Counted from the first letter of the stretch, positions 15,991 to 24,835 are shown. The stretch is DNA of 64,000 nucleotides from Tumebacillus flagellatus (GCF_000714935.1 NZ_JMIR01000013.1:62001-126000); one strand, 5' to 3'. Notes: generated by a model from the sequence alone, not told the origin. Made by a program: numbers and translations.

Positions 15991-17079
15991 TCATCTCACA
16001 TCCTGACCGTATTCATGTCGAAGCGAGTAGAGGTCGCGGCCTGCAAAGCGTTTGGCGGTGGTGTTGTTTTCTTGTTGCACCAGTCGATAGCCGACCACTC
16101 CGCCCAAGCGATCAAGCGAAACGTCCTCTGTGTCGAGATCAATGTCTACATAAGTTTCGAGCACCGCGTCAATGGCTTCAAGGCTGTGCGTGGTAGCAAA
16201 GACCTGCACGTCATATTGGGCGCAGGCATCGACCAGCCAAGAGAAAACTTTGGCAAGCATGCGCGGGTGGAGTGCTGTTTCCATTTCGTCGATAAGTAAT
16301 ACGCCTCGTTTGGCGCGAATGACCGCCGAAGCCAACGTGAGCACGCGGCGCATGCCATCGCCGTAGACGGAGACGGGAATGTATGATTTCGTACGATGTT
16401 GCACGTGCGGAATAGCGGATTCACCGTCAGGGGAGAGAATTTCAACACCTATGATATCTTTATCAAATATCTGCAAAAGTTGAACCAGCCCTGCTTTGTC
16501 AGACTGAAAGGACTCAGTAAGGGATTTTGAAGCAATAGGAAGCATACGGTGATCGACCGGAGTGACCATTTTGGTATCTAAGATAGGTTTGGAGTACTCC
16601 TCTTCCATCAACATTTTTGTAAGAAATACGCATTTATAGAGTTGATCACTTCGCAAATGTTCAATATTAACCTTGAGTGATTTTTCAAAATTTCCGTTTC
16701 TACTCCACCCTAGTCGAAATGGTCCTAAGCAGGATGCAGTATAGCTATGCTCCTCTCCTTGAATCACAGCAGTTAAACGAATGAAGTCTCTATCAATTGG
16801 TCCTTCTCCCTCTTGATTGCTTTTTATCAAAAGCGGAAAAAGCCACTCCACAGAGCTATCCACATCCACTGGTGAATCTAACATCCGATCCCGACCCATA
16901 GAGGTCTCAATAAACTGCTCCACACTTAACGGATTACACAGCAACTCCAAGGCCTCCAACACGCTGGTCTTCCCCGTGTTGTTCCCGCCGACAATCAAAT
17001 TGACGGCTCCGAGACCCTCTAGATGCAGATCACGTATCCCGCGAAAGCTCTCGATCTTCACTTCGAGGATCTGATTCAC
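15991..17079 (-). CDS. AAA/SMC-like ATPase (OLD/RecF type), defence-like
   Basis: 362 residues. N-terminal KIESFRGIRDLHLEGLGAVNLIVGGNNTGKTSVLEAL contains Walker A GGNNTGKT. The C-terminal half has a signature-like GDGMRRVLTLASAV, Walker B GVLLIDEMETALHP and the switch histidine ATTHSLEAIDAV. The middle 150 residues are family-variable. GTG 17079 follows AGGAGGTCG. It is cotranscribed with the TOPRIM-like gene directly downstream. The central part (about 16500-16850) looks more AT-rich than the neighbouring genes, hinting at transfer. Confidence 0.82.
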   Translation of the reverse strand: MNQILEVKIESFRGIRDLHLEGLGAVNLIVGGNNTGKTSVLEALELLCNPLSVEQFIETSMGRDRMLDSPVDVDSSVEWLFPLLIKSNQEGEGPIDRDFIRLTAVIQGEEHSYTASCLGPFRLGWSRNGNFEKSLKVNIEHLRSDQLYKCVFLTKMLMEEEYSKPILDTKMVTPVDHRMLPIASKSLTESFQSDKAGLVQLLQIFDKDIIGVEILSPDGESAIPHVQHRTKSYIPVSVYGDGMRRVLTLASAVIRAKRGVLLIDEMETALHPRMLAKVFSWLVDACAQYDVQVFATTHSLEAIDAVLETYVDIDLDTEDVSLDRLGGVVGYRLVQQENNTTAKRFAGRDLYSLRHEYGQDVR

Positions 17080-17180
17080 GCAAGCCCGACCTCCTTAGCA
17101 AAAACTGCTACCTGGCAGTTTGCTGATTCTGCATACTATTTATTCAAACCTAATGGAAAATCCTGCTCCCCGGCGCAAAC

Positions 17181-17219
17181 AAAAAAGCACTCCCGGCCCG
17201 CGCCGAGAGTGCTTTTTTT
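17181..17219. terminator. Terminator downstream of cidB
   Basis: AAAAAGCACTC pairs with GAGTGCTTTTT around a GC-rich loop. A/T tracts on both sides. Confidence 0.8.
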
Positions 17220-17221
17220 CA

Positions 17222-17902
17222 TTACAGAGTCAACAACACCGGAATCAACCCCAAACTCACCACCGCCGTCAAGATCATCGACAGCGAGGAAACCGTGCCT
17301 TCCAGCGGGCCGACGGTGAACGCGAGGGCGGTGCCGCCGCCGTGGGCGCTGACGCCAAGCATCACACCGCGCGAGATCGAGGATCGCAGCGCCCGTTGAC
17401 GGAGCAACCACGGCCCGATCACCGTGCCCGTAATCCCCGTCACCATCACAAACACGGCCGTCAACGATGACTGCCCGCCCACCCGCGACGAGATGTCCAT
17501 CGCAAACGGCGTCGTCACCGAACGCGGCGCAAGACTTGTGATCAGCATCGGACTCAAGTGCGCCGCCCAAGCAAACAAACACGTCGAACCGACCGCAATC
17601 AGAATCCCCGCCAAGCACGACGTCACAATCTCCACGGCGTGCTTCTTCATGATCTCCCAGTTTTTGTACAGCGGTACGGCAAACGCCACCGTCGCGGGAC
17701 CGAGCAAATCGGAAATCCATTGCGACCCGCTCCAATATGTCTCATAGCGGATCCCTGAACCCTTGACGAACAAAATCAACACGATCGGCGCCACCACAAG
17801 CGGCGAGAACCACACGTACGTCCAGCGGCGGTGCATTTTTTTCGCGCCGATGTACACGAACACCGTGAGGATTAAACTGAGGACTGCGTACCCTGTTTCC
17901 AC
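17222..17902 (-). CDS. cidB: CidB/LrgB family membrane protein
   Basis: 226 residues, polytopic. Family blocks FAVPLYKNWEIMKKHAVEIV, LAPRSVTTPFAMDIS and RGVMLGVSAHGGGTALAF. GTG 17902 lies in the overlap with the end of cidA (31 bases shared), so the genes are translationally coupled; the longer open frame upstream is not used. CidB/LrgB partners CidA/LrgA in holin-like control of murein hydrolases or in pyruvate/overflow metabolite transport. The divergent LysR gene next door is the usual CidR arrangement. Confidence 0.9.
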   Translation of the reverse strand: METGYAVLSLILTVFVYIGAKKMHRRWTYVWFSPLVVAPIVLILFVKGSGIRYETYWSGSQWISDLLGPATVAFAVPLYKNWEIMKKHAVEIVTSCLAGILIAVGSTCLFAWAAHLSPMLITSLAPRSVTTPFAMDISSRVGGQSSLTAVFVMVTGITGTVIGPWLLRQRALRSSISRGVMLGVSAHGGGTALAFTVGPLEGTVSSLSMILTAVVSLGLIPVLLTL

Positions 17903-18267
17903 TTGCGTCCCCCCTTTTTCCAGCGCACAATTTTTTCCGTGACAAGTCCCACAACCGCCATCACCGTCGCCGTGCTGAACACGATCACCAGCAACAGTTG
18001 CACGCCGCTTTTCTGCACCACTGCACCAAAGTCCACGATCTGCACAGAGGACGGAATGAAGAACAACAACATCTCCGCCAGCAGAAACGTCGCGCCCGCC
18101 TCCACCCATTCCACGCGGATCACTTTGGATTTCAGCAGCGCAAACAACAGGAACAGCCCGATCAAACTGCCCGGGATCGGAATCTGCAAGGCTTGCACGA
18201 CCCATCCTCCCGCTTCATTCAATACGGTCAACAACAACACTTGCCAAACCACTCGCAAAACCTTCAT
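17872..18267 (-). CDS. cidA: CidA/LrgA family holin-like protein
   Basis: 131 residues with four hydrophobic helices: LLLTVLNEAGGWVVQAL with the family motif IPIPGSLIGLFLLFALL, then GATFLLAEMLLFFIPSSVQIVDF and VQLLLVIVFSTATVMAVVGLV. Basic tail RWKKGGRKWKQG. ATG 18267 follows GAGGTGAGAACGG. First gene of the cidAB operon, 117 bases from the divergent LysR gene. Function as for CidB. Confidence 0.9.
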   Translation of the reverse strand: MKVLRVVWQVLLLTVLNEAGGWVVQALQIPIPGSLIGLFLLFALLKSKVIRVEWVEAGATFLLAEMLLFFIPSSVQIVDFGAVVQKSGVQLLLVIVFSTATVMAVVGLVTEKIVRWKKGGRKWKQGTQSSV

Positions 18268-18384
18268 CCGTTCTCACCTCTCAGCGCCAGTATACACGGA
18301 GGATTCGCATAGGTATAATACATATATTGAATTTCTTTCATTCCATCTGTCTATAGATCCCGCCCGGATCGAGGAGGAACTCCA

Positions 18385-19272
18385 TTGGACATCCGCCAAC
18401 TGACTTACTTCGTCGAAGTGGCGCGCCAAGGGTCGTTTACCCAAGCCAGCCTCACCCTGCACGTCACACAACCGACGATCTCCAAGATGGTGCGCAACTT
18501 GGAAGAGGAACTTGGCGTCACCCTCTTCGACCGCTCTCAGAAAAAAATCCACCTCACCGATGTCGGAGAGGTGGTCTACGCCCGATCGCTCGACATCTTG
18601 CAATCTCTGCACAACTTGCACTCCGCGCTGGACGACGTGCGCCAGATCCAAACCGGGACGCTGCGCATCGGACTGCCGCCGATGGTGGGGGCGCCGTTCT
18701 TTGCCAGTTTGTTGGCCGATTTTCATCAGAGGTATCCCCATGTCCGCATTCAACTGGAAGAGCATGGCGGCAAGCGGGTCGAACAGCTCGTGGAAGAAGG
18801 ATCGCTTGACTTCGGCGCGACGGTGTTGCCGGTGGACACGGACGTTTTTGACATCCATCCCTTCTATAATGAAGAGTTGAAGTTGCTGGTTCCCGCCGGA
18901 CATCGGCTGGCGGGTCGCGAACGGGTGCAGTTTGGCGAGTTGCGGGACGATTCGTTTCTGATGTTCAGCGAGGAGTTCTCCCTGCACGACCGCATCCACG
19001 ACGCCTGCCGCATCGCCGGGTTTCAGCCGCAAGTCGTCTGCCAAAGCTCGCAATGGGATTTGCTCCGCCAGATGGTCGCCGCCGGTCTGGGCGTCGCGCT
19101 GCTGCCGGAAATTCTCTACCGCGACGCGCCGACCGACTCGATTCGCGTGCTCGGCGTGGAACACCCGCGCCTGCATTGGAACCTCGCCGTGATCTGGCGC
19201 AAAGAGCGCTATCTCTCGTTTGCCGCCCGCGCGTGGCTTTCGTTTCTCCAAGAGCGGTTGACAAAAGTTTGA
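18385..19272 (+). CDS. CidR-like LysR-family regulator
   Basis: 295 residues. LDIRQLTYFVEVARQGSFTQASLTLHVTQPTISKMVRNLEEELGVTLF is the wHTH; the effector domain has LRIGLPPMVGAPFFASLLADF and MVAAGLGVALLPEIL. TTG 18385 follows the strong site GAGGAGGAACTCCA. Divergent from cidAB with an AT-rich 117-base gap holding TATAATACATATATTG, a likely promoter/operator. In Bacillus and Staphylococcus such a gene (CidR/YwbI) activates cidAB in response to acetate; the same is inferred here. Confidence 0.88.
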   Translation: MDIRQLTYFVEVARQGSFTQASLTLHVTQPTISKMVRNLEEELGVTLFDRSQKKIHLTDVGEVVYARSLDILQSLHNLHSALDDVRQIQTGTLRIGLPPMVGAPFFASLLADFHQRYPHVRIQLEEHGGKRVEQLVEEGSLDFGATVLPVDTDVFDIHPFYNEELKLLVPAGHRLAGRERVQFGELRDDSFLMFSEEFSLHDRIHDACRIAGFQPQVVCQSSQWDLLRQMVAAGLGVALLPEILYRDAPTDSIRVLGVEHPRLHWNLAVIWRKERYLSFAARAWLSFLQERLTKV

Positions 19273-19319
19273 TGGTAGGTGGTAGAATAGTGCAAAACCT
19301 CCAATGTTAGGAGCACGAC

Positions 19320-19865
19320 ATGATGTTTTCTACCCAGACACGCAATCTTCGCAACGGCAACGTCCTCACTCTCCGCTGCGCTCTCGTGGAGGACGCCGCG
19401 ATGACATTGGATTACTTGCGCCTCGTCTCCGGCGAAACCGACAATTTGACGTTCCGTCCGGAGGAGTTCAACACGACGCTGGAGCGACAATCCCAAGTGA
19501 TCGAGGAATGGGGCGGCCGCGGCGGCCTCTACCTGCTCGGGCTGGTCGACGGCGAATTGGCGAGCGTCCTCACATTTGAGCCGCGCAGCAAATCCCGCAC
19601 CGCCCACGCCGGCGAATTCGGTCTCACCGTCCGCCAAAGCTTCTGGGGACTTGGCATCGCCACCGAGATGGTGCAAGCGCTGATCGACTGGGCGCACGGC
19701 ACCGGGCGCATCCGCAAGATCGACCTCCACGTCCGCACCGACAACGACGCGGCGATCGCTGTCTACAAGAAACTCGGCTTCCAAAACGAAGGCCTGATCA
19801 CGCGCGGCATGCTGATCGACGGCGTGTTCTACGATTTCTACCACATGGGTTTGCATATCGAGTAA
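19320..19865 (+). CDS. GNAT-family N-acetyltransferase (RimI/RimL-like)
   Basis: 181 residues. N-terminal RNGNVLTLRCALVEDAAMTL, the conserved beta-strand AGEFGLTVRQSFWGLGIATEM, which carries the acetyl-CoA-binding GLGIA loop, then KIDLHVRTDNDAAIAVYKKLGFQNEG and a closing FYDFYHMGLHI. ATG 19320 and ATG 19323 both fit the AGGAGCACGAC ribosome site. Single gene with its own terminator. Substrate unknown; the family includes ribosomal protein and small-amine acetylases. Confidence 0.85.
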   Translation: MMFSTQTRNLRNGNVLTLRCALVEDAAMTLDYLRLVSGETDNLTFRPEEFNTTLERQSQVIEEWGGRGGLYLLGLVDGELASVLTFEPRSKSRTAHAGEFGLTVRQSFWGLGIATEMVQALIDWAHGTGRIRKIDLHVRTDNDAAIAVYKKLGFQNEGLITRGMLIDGVFYDFYHMGLHIE

Positions 19866-19884
19866 TACTTGGACAAAAGGGGTA

Positions 19885-19930
19885 AAAACAAACTGCCGCA
19901 CAACGGATTCGCTGTGCGGCAGTTTGTTTT
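19885..19930. terminator. Bidirectional terminator, long perfect stem
   Basis: AAACAAACTGCCGCACA pairs with TGTGCGGCAGTTTGTTT. It separates convergent GNAT and beta-propeller genes. Confidence 0.9.
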
Positions 19931-19941
19931 TTTCGGACTGG

Positions 19942-21438
19942 TTATTTGGCAGGTGCTTCAAGCACCACTTGGTTGGCGGCTTCGTTCCACTTCACGACCA
20001 GCCCCATCGTCTCGGCGAGGAAGCGCAGCGGGACGAACGTGCGGTCGTCGCGGATCACCGCCGATGTGTCGAACGTCACGCGTTCGCCGTTGACGGTGGC
20101 TTCGCTTGCCCCGATCGCGAGGTGAATGCGCAGACCCGCGTTGTCAATGTCCACCGATTGCGTGTCTTCGTGCCACTCCAAGTGCGCGCCCAACTGTTCC
20201 GCAACGAAGCGCAGCGGCACCAGCGTGCGTTGGTCAACGTTTACGAACGGTTGCGCGTCCGGGAACGAAACCGGCTTCCCGTTGACCACGACCGTCAGCG
20301 GACGAACGTCTTGCAAGAAGATCAGCAATTGCCCTCCCGAGATGGCAAGCGCCCCGTGCGAGCCTGCCCCCGGATACGAGGTGCCGTTCGGATAAAACCA
20401 CTTTTCCTTGCCGTCCGCTCCGATCGCATGCACGCCGCGAATGGCCGACTTCGCATTGTTAAACGGGAGATAGAGCGTGCCGTCCTCCGGTGAGAACCCG
20501 AAGTTGGTGTCCAGCACCACGCCGATTGTGCTGAAGCTGCTCGTGATCCTACCCGTTTTCGCCTCCAGATACGTGGCAAGCACACCCCCTTGGTACATGC
20601 TGCCGCTCACGACCACAACATGCCCCGCTTGGTCGAACTTCGGAGCCCGCACAGTCCCCGCCGCGCCGTCGATTTTCGTGCTCCAGACCGTCGATCCGTC
20701 CGGGTTGAGCAGGTCCACCCAGACCTCCTGCCCTTGGTAGTGCGGGTTGAGAATCAACCCGTTCGGGTCGAGCACCGGGGAGGAATTTTCCGGCATCGGC
20801 ACGGTCGCTTGGCTCAGCACGTTGCCGTCGCGCCCCACGTGCGCGTAAGAGGTCTCGCCCGTCGGATTCGTCCCGGAAAACAGCAGCGACACCGAACCGT
20901 CATCCTGCACGCTCCAAGAAGTCGGCTCCCCGTGAAAGGGCGCGTACGAGAGCGATCCGGAGACCGTTCCGTCGGCCTTGAGGATTTGCAAGCCGGAGTA
21001 CGTGGAGACGTAGACCGTCCCGTCTGCCCCCTCCATGAGATTCCGCACTTGACTCGGAGACTCGTTGACCGTCCAGACGACCTGCCCTTTTTCATTGAGT
21101 TCGAGCACTTGATCGTCAACGCCTGCCAAGACCAGACCGGAAGACACTTTCGAAGGCACGAGCAGGGGATGCTTCGCCGTCGTCGGGTACGTCCATTCCA
21201 GGCTGCCGTCCTTGATCGCGGAAATTTCCGTCACATCCGGCCCGTTTTGCGACGTGCCGAGATAGACCGTGCCGTCCGCCCCGACGACCGGTTCGGTCAC
21301 GGGATGCGCTGCGTCTGTAAATTCCATCTTCCAGTTCACGACCGGTTCCGTCGAATCGGCAAGCGCTGTCTGCGGCACCACAGCCGTCAGCAAAGCCGCC
21401 GTCAGCAACGGTGCAAAGGTATGTAAGCGTCTGTTCAT
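19942..21438 (-). CDS. secreted PQQ-like beta-propeller protein with copper-amine-oxidase N-like domain
   Basis: 498 residues. Signal peptide MNRRLHTFAPLLTAALLTAV...ALA. Residues about 30-360 form repeated blades (GADGTVYLGTSQNG, GADGTVYVSTYSGLQILKADG, EDGTLYLPFNN, GADGKEKWFYPNG). Residues about 380-495 are two stalk repeats: VNGKPVSFPDAQPFVNVDQR with TLVPLRFVAEQLGA, and VNGERVTFDTSAVIRDDRTF with VPLRFLAETMG. ATG 21438 after AGAGGGG. The stalk domain is widespread in envelope proteins of this group; two others occur in this window. Role not known, likely wall-associated binding. Confidence 0.85.
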   Translation of the reverse strand: MNRRLHTFAPLLTAALLTAVVPQTALADSTEPVVNWKMEFTDAAHPVTEPVVGADGTVYLGTSQNGPDVTEISAIKDGSLEWTYPTTAKHPLLVPSKVSSGLVLAGVDDQVLELNEKGQVVWTVNESPSQVRNLMEGADGTVYVSTYSGLQILKADGTVSGSLSYAPFHGEPTSWSVQDDGSVSLLFSGTNPTGETSYAHVGRDGNVLSQATVPMPENSSPVLDPNGLILNPHYQGQEVWVDLLNPDGSTVWSTKIDGAAGTVRAPKFDQAGHVVVVSGSMYQGGVLATYLEAKTGRITSSFSTIGVVLDTNFGFSPEDGTLYLPFNNAKSAIRGVHAIGADGKEKWFYPNGTSYPGAGSHGALAISGGQLLIFLQDVRPLTVVVNGKPVSFPDAQPFVNVDQRTLVPLRFVAEQLGAHLEWHEDTQSVDIDNAGLRIHLAIGASEATVNGERVTFDTSAVIRDDRTFVPLRFLAETMGLVVKWNEAANQVVLEAPAK

Positions 21439-21492
21439 AAGGTTACCCCTCTCTACATTTTACAGGATTTAGTATATCAGCACACCGCTCGT

Positions 21493-21541
21493 AAAAAAAG
21501 AACCCTTCCCGACTGCGCGGCGGCGGGAAGAGGTCGTTTTT
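21493..21541 (-). terminator. Probable terminator after the asparaginase-like gene
   Basis: CCCTTCCCG and CGGGAAGAGG arms form an imperfect stem with T-rich flanks on both strands. Confidence 0.6.
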
Positions 21542-21555
21542 TCAGGCGTATCGAT

Positions 21556-22074
21556 TTAGTACGTTTGCAAGTCGAAAGAGGTCTCCATCTTCCCGACCGC
21601 TTTGCCGCTCATGTTGAGGATGTCGGGGTTGGTGTACTCTGCGAGCGCTTCCAGCGGTCCGTCGGTGCCGACTCCGAGTTGGCGCAACACTTCGTTCATC
21701 ACGGCGTAGACCGCGCGCGGGCCGCCGTCTTCGATCTTGATGGCAAATCCGTACCCGGTTGTGCGGTCGCCGACGCAATACACCGCTTCCGCCCCTGCCT
21801 TGCCAAACAGTCGTCCCTGGAACGCGTTCATGAGATCGGTGCAATAGCGGTTTTTGCCGCCGACCATCTCCGGTGCGGCGATCATCGCGTCGGTGATGCG
21901 GCGGACGGCGTCTTCGCGCACGGGATTTTGGAGCACTTCCGGACGCGCCATCCGCGCAAACGTCAACCGCTTGGGATCGCCAAACGACGCGATCAACTTG
22001 CCCTCTGCATCCACGACCGCCACATGACCGGTGTGTGAACTCTCGATCACGCCGCCTCGAAACACATCTGCCAC
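21556..22074 (-). pseudogene. L-asparaginase II-like gene with a large internal deletion
   Basis: 172 residues; the PF06089-type asparaginase II family is usually about 320-340. The N-terminus FRGGVIESSHTGHVAVVDAE with GKLIASFGDP matches the family start, then after LTFARMA it jumps to a C-terminal segment: REDAVRRITDAMIAAPEMVG, RYCTDLMNAFQGRLFGKAGA, EAVYCVGDRT, YGFAIKIEDGGPRAVYAV. The middle third, including the family's SGKH-type motif, is missing while the frame is kept. GTG 22074 has no clear ribosome site and overlaps a hairpin (22050-22082). Most likely a decaying gene, though a shortened functional protein cannot be excluded. Confidence 0.7.
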
Positions 22075-22109
22075 AGGCGGCGTTTTTTAGATGGGCATAT
22101 GAGCTTGTC

Positions 22110-23510
22110 CTACTTCCAAACGTCGTAGATCGGAAGCGCCGACCCGGTGTTGCCCGCGTGCGGGAGGTTGTACAGATCCTCGATCGTGCGCAGGACGTTC
22201 AAGTGGTTGATGGTTTCGCTGTAGGTGCCGGGTTTGACGTTCGCACCGACGAAGACCGTCGGGATCTGGTTGGTCGGGGAGAAATCGTCTTCATCCCACG
22301 TGAGGATGAGGAGCGAGTTGTGCGCGTTCGCCCACTGCACATAGGAATCCAAGTGCTGTTTCAGCCACGCGTCGCCCTGTGCGATCGTGCCGTCGTGCAT
22401 GTCGTTGTCCATGTTTGGAATGACAAACGAGACGGTCGGAAGCCGGCTGTAGTCGGTCGGGAATGCGGTCAGCGGCTGGTTCGCGCTGCTCGGCACGTTG
22501 GTGAAGTCCGCCCACGGGTTGTGCTTGCGTCCGTACTTCCCGTACCAATTTCCGGTGAAGCCGACGGAGGGCAGGTCTTCGGAATACCCGGCAAACGTGA
22601 GGCGTTGGTTGAACAAACTGTTCGCAAGGTTCGGACCGGTGAACGTGTGCGGAACAGAATCGTCGTTCACGCCTTGGTTGGAGCCGGAAAACAGCGCCAA
22701 GTAATTCGGTTGGCTTGGATGTTGCACGCCGTAGGAACGGCTGAAATACGCGCCGGAGTTCGCCAGCGAGTTGATGTAAGGTGCGTCGGCGTTGCCGATG
22801 ATCTGCGTGTTGCGGCGGTTTTCTTCGACGACGATGACGATGTGATCGGGACGGAGAGCGGCTTGGCGTTGGTTGATTTTTTTCAACGCCAAGTCGATCA
22901 GGGCCGCTGCGTCGCCGCGGTGCATGTCGGCTTGCGGGTTGTAACGATTCGGGTCGGTGATGCCTTGCGCGCTGAGGCCGAGCGCTGCGACGTTGCGAAC
23001 GCCGGATTGTGCCCACGAGTCGGCGTTGGCGATCGGGCCGGGTTGCGCGTTCGCAGGCTCGGCGATGCCGAGGCGGCTCATGTAGTTCCACACCATCTGC
23101 GCCGCTTCTTCGCGCTTGATCGTCTGCGTCGGCGAGTATCTGTTGGCGCTGGTGCCGTTGACGATGCGGTATTCAAACGCAGTCTGGATGTACGGAGCGG
23201 ACCAACCGCCCGTGCTGTCGGCAAACGGCATCGAGCCCGTGCCCGTCGGCAACCCGAGAGCGCGCACAAACAGCGTGGCAAACTGCTCCCGCGTGATCGG
23301 GTCTTCCGGTCCGAGCCGCCCGTCGCCGTAGCCCGTGAGGATGCCTTGGGCTTGCAGTTCAGCGATGTAGGGTGCGTTCGGGTCGCTTGGAGAGACGTCG
23401 CGGAACGTGGAGTTTTGCGCGTTGGCCGGATGGGCGGCGGTGCTTCCCCACATCACGGACAACAGAGTTCCGGAGAGCGCGGCCAAAGTGAGCCAGCGTG
23501 ATTTTTTCAT
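22110..23510 (-). CDS. S-layer-anchored acid phosphatase/phospholipase C-like phosphoesterase
   Basis: 466 residues. Signal peptide MKKSRWLTLAALSGTLL...ANA. Three SLH repeats (FRDVSPSDPNAPYIAELQAQ, FADSTGGWSAPYIQTAFEYR, WAQSGVRNVAALGLSAQGI) anchor it to secondary cell-wall polymer. From about residue 200 the phosphoesterase domain: DHIVIVVEENRRNTQIIGNA, PSQPNYLALFSG, the nucleophile region after NYLAL, PTVSFVIPNMDNDMHDGTI and LILTWDEDD. It resembles the AcpA/PLC superfamily that hydrolyses phosphomonoesters or phospholipids. ATG 23510 after CAGGAGG. Probably serves extracellular phosphate acquisition. Confidence 0.85.
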   Translation of the reverse strand: MKKSRWLTLAALSGTLLSVMWGSTAAHPANAQNSTFRDVSPSDPNAPYIAELQAQGILTGYGDGRLGPEDPITREQFATLFVRALGLPTGTGSMPFADSTGGWSAPYIQTAFEYRIVNGTSANRYSPTQTIKREEAAQMVWNYMSRLGIAEPANAQPGPIANADSWAQSGVRNVAALGLSAQGITDPNRYNPQADMHRGDAAALIDLALKKINQRQAALRPDHIVIVVEENRRNTQIIGNADAPYINSLANSGAYFSRSYGVQHPSQPNYLALFSGSNQGVNDDSVPHTFTGPNLANSLFNQRLTFAGYSEDLPSVGFTGNWYGKYGRKHNPWADFTNVPSSANQPLTAFPTDYSRLPTVSFVIPNMDNDMHDGTIAQGDAWLKQHLDSYVQWANAHNSLLILTWDEDDFSPTNQIPTVFVGANVKPGTYSETINHLNVLRTIEDLYNLPHAGNTGSALPIYDVWK

Positions 23511-23615
23511 AGGCGAACGGGGCCTCCTGACAGCTGTTTTTTCATATTGCCGGACAAGTAAAAGTATACGCGAGCCTCGCTTCTACTTACACGGTCCCTG
23601 CTCCTATTTTCTATG

Positions 23616-23658
23616 AAAAAAGCGAACTCTCCTCAGCTCTTGAGAAGGTTCGCTTTTT
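23616..23658. terminator. Bidirectional hairpin between convergent-side genes
   Basis: AAAAAGCGAAC pairs with GTTCGCTTTTT. It lies 3' of the AraC-type gene (ends 23686) on the reverse strand. Confidence 0.8.
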
Positions 23659-23685
23659 GTCTGTCAGGCGGTGCCTTGCACGGGC

Positions 23686-24567
23686 TTACTCCCGCACAAT
23701 CGCGACGTAGATGTCCATCTGCTTGTCGGTGTCCGACTCGGAACGTTCGTCGTACCACTCAAACTCGGGCGTGCAGGCTTGATAACCGGAAGTGGGGAAC
23801 CACTCTTGGAACGCTTTCGCCCACGTTTGTTGGATGCTCGCCGGGAAGTCCGCGTTGTCTGCTTTCGGGGTGGTGAAGACCGCATACGTGGCTTCGGGAA
23901 CTTCGATGCACACCATCCCCTCCGGCACCTCGTCAAACGACTCCGTTTCAAACCCGATCACATACGTAAAATCGCCCGTCTCCGGCTGGAAGTTCGTGCA
24001 CAGTCCGATTTCCACGCTCGGGCGGAGTTTATTCGGAATGTTCGCGCGGAGGTTTTCTTGGAGATAGCGTTGCCAGAACTGCGGGATGTCGCGGTGGTTT
24101 TGACCTTCGTTGCTGTTGGTGTCCAGCCCGTAGCCGATCAGTTTGAATGCAGGTTTTGTCACAATCTTCGGTGTCATCGTGATTCCTCCTCTACGTGGAC
24201 GGGGAACGTGCGTGAGAGTTGCGAGCGGTTGCAGCCCCAACGAGATTCCGCTCTTGCGATACTCGACCGGCGTCAGTCGAAACTCCCGTTTAAACGCCCG
24301 GGCAAACGTCTCGTGCGATTGAAAGCCGGACGCCAACGCGATGTCGAGCACGCGCTGCTCTGTGGTGCGCAACAGGTCGGCTGCTTTGGCGAGTCGGCGC
24401 TTGCGCAGATAATCGGCGGCTGTGTCTCCCAGCATGAACACAAACAAACGATGGAAATGAAACACCGAGAAACACGCCTCCCGCGCCAAATCCTCCATCA
24501 AAATCGGTCGATCCAAGTTCTCTTCGATGTAGTCCAAGGCGGCTTGGATGCGCTCGATGTACTCCAT
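23686..24567 (-). CDS. AraC-family regulator with C-terminal GyrI-like effector domain
   Basis: 293 residues. N-terminal AraC HTH pair: ALDYIEENLDRPILMEDLAR, FSVFHFHRLFVFMLGDTAAD, VLDIALASGFQSHETFARAF, RLTPVEYRKS. Residues about 140-290 are a GyrI/BmrR-type ligand-binding domain (KPAFKLIGYGLDTN, GFETESFDEVPEGMVCIEVP, EATYAVFTT, AWAKAFQEWFPTSGYQACTPEFEWYDE when read as blocks). ATG 24567 after GGGGAGC. Such proteins sense amphipathic drugs or act as multidrug regulators. No obvious target adjacent. Confidence 0.87.
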   Translation of the reverse strand: MEYIERIQAALDYIEENLDRPILMEDLAREACFSVFHFHRLFVFMLGDTAADYLRKRRLAKAADLLRTTEQRVLDIALASGFQSHETFARAFKREFRLTPVEYRKSGISLGLQPLATLTHVPRPRRGGITMTPKIVTKPAFKLIGYGLDTNSNEGQNHRDIPQFWQRYLQENLRANIPNKLRPSVEIGLCTNFQPETGDFTYVIGFETESFDEVPEGMVCIEVPEATYAVFTTPKADNADFPASIQQTWAKAFQEWFPTSGYQACTPEFEWYDERSESDTDKQMDIYVAIVRE

Positions 24568-24735
24568 GTATAGCTCCCCGTCCTTTCTATCTACAGCGTA
24601 TCAGAAGCGGCAAGAGTTTCCTTGACGATTTCTGCTGGATTTTGCTCGTATAGAGAAAAGTTCCCGTTCGACAGACAGAACTCCTTTGCTAGACTGCCGA
24701 CAGAACATGCCCACGGCAAAAACGGGAGGGGAGCT

Positions 24736-24835
24736 ATGGACAACCGCGACTGGCTGATCTTGCAAACTCTCTAGGAGAAAAAAACATCACCCAAACCGCA
24801 CAAGCCCTCTACATCGCGCAGCACGGAAAGTCAAT
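24736..24835 (+). pseudogene. truncated, frameshifted LysR-family regulator remnant
   Basis: ATG 24736 with a perfect ribosome site GGGAGGGGAGCT reads MDNRDWLILQTL and then stops (TAG 24772). After a one-base frame change it continues as KNITQTAQALYIAQ, so the whole matches the N-terminal HTH of LysR regulators (typical DWLILQTLYEEKNITQTAQALYISQPALT). Beyond about 24830 the similarity ends and the rest of the gene is missing. A dead stub that still keeps its translation start. Confidence 0.7.
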
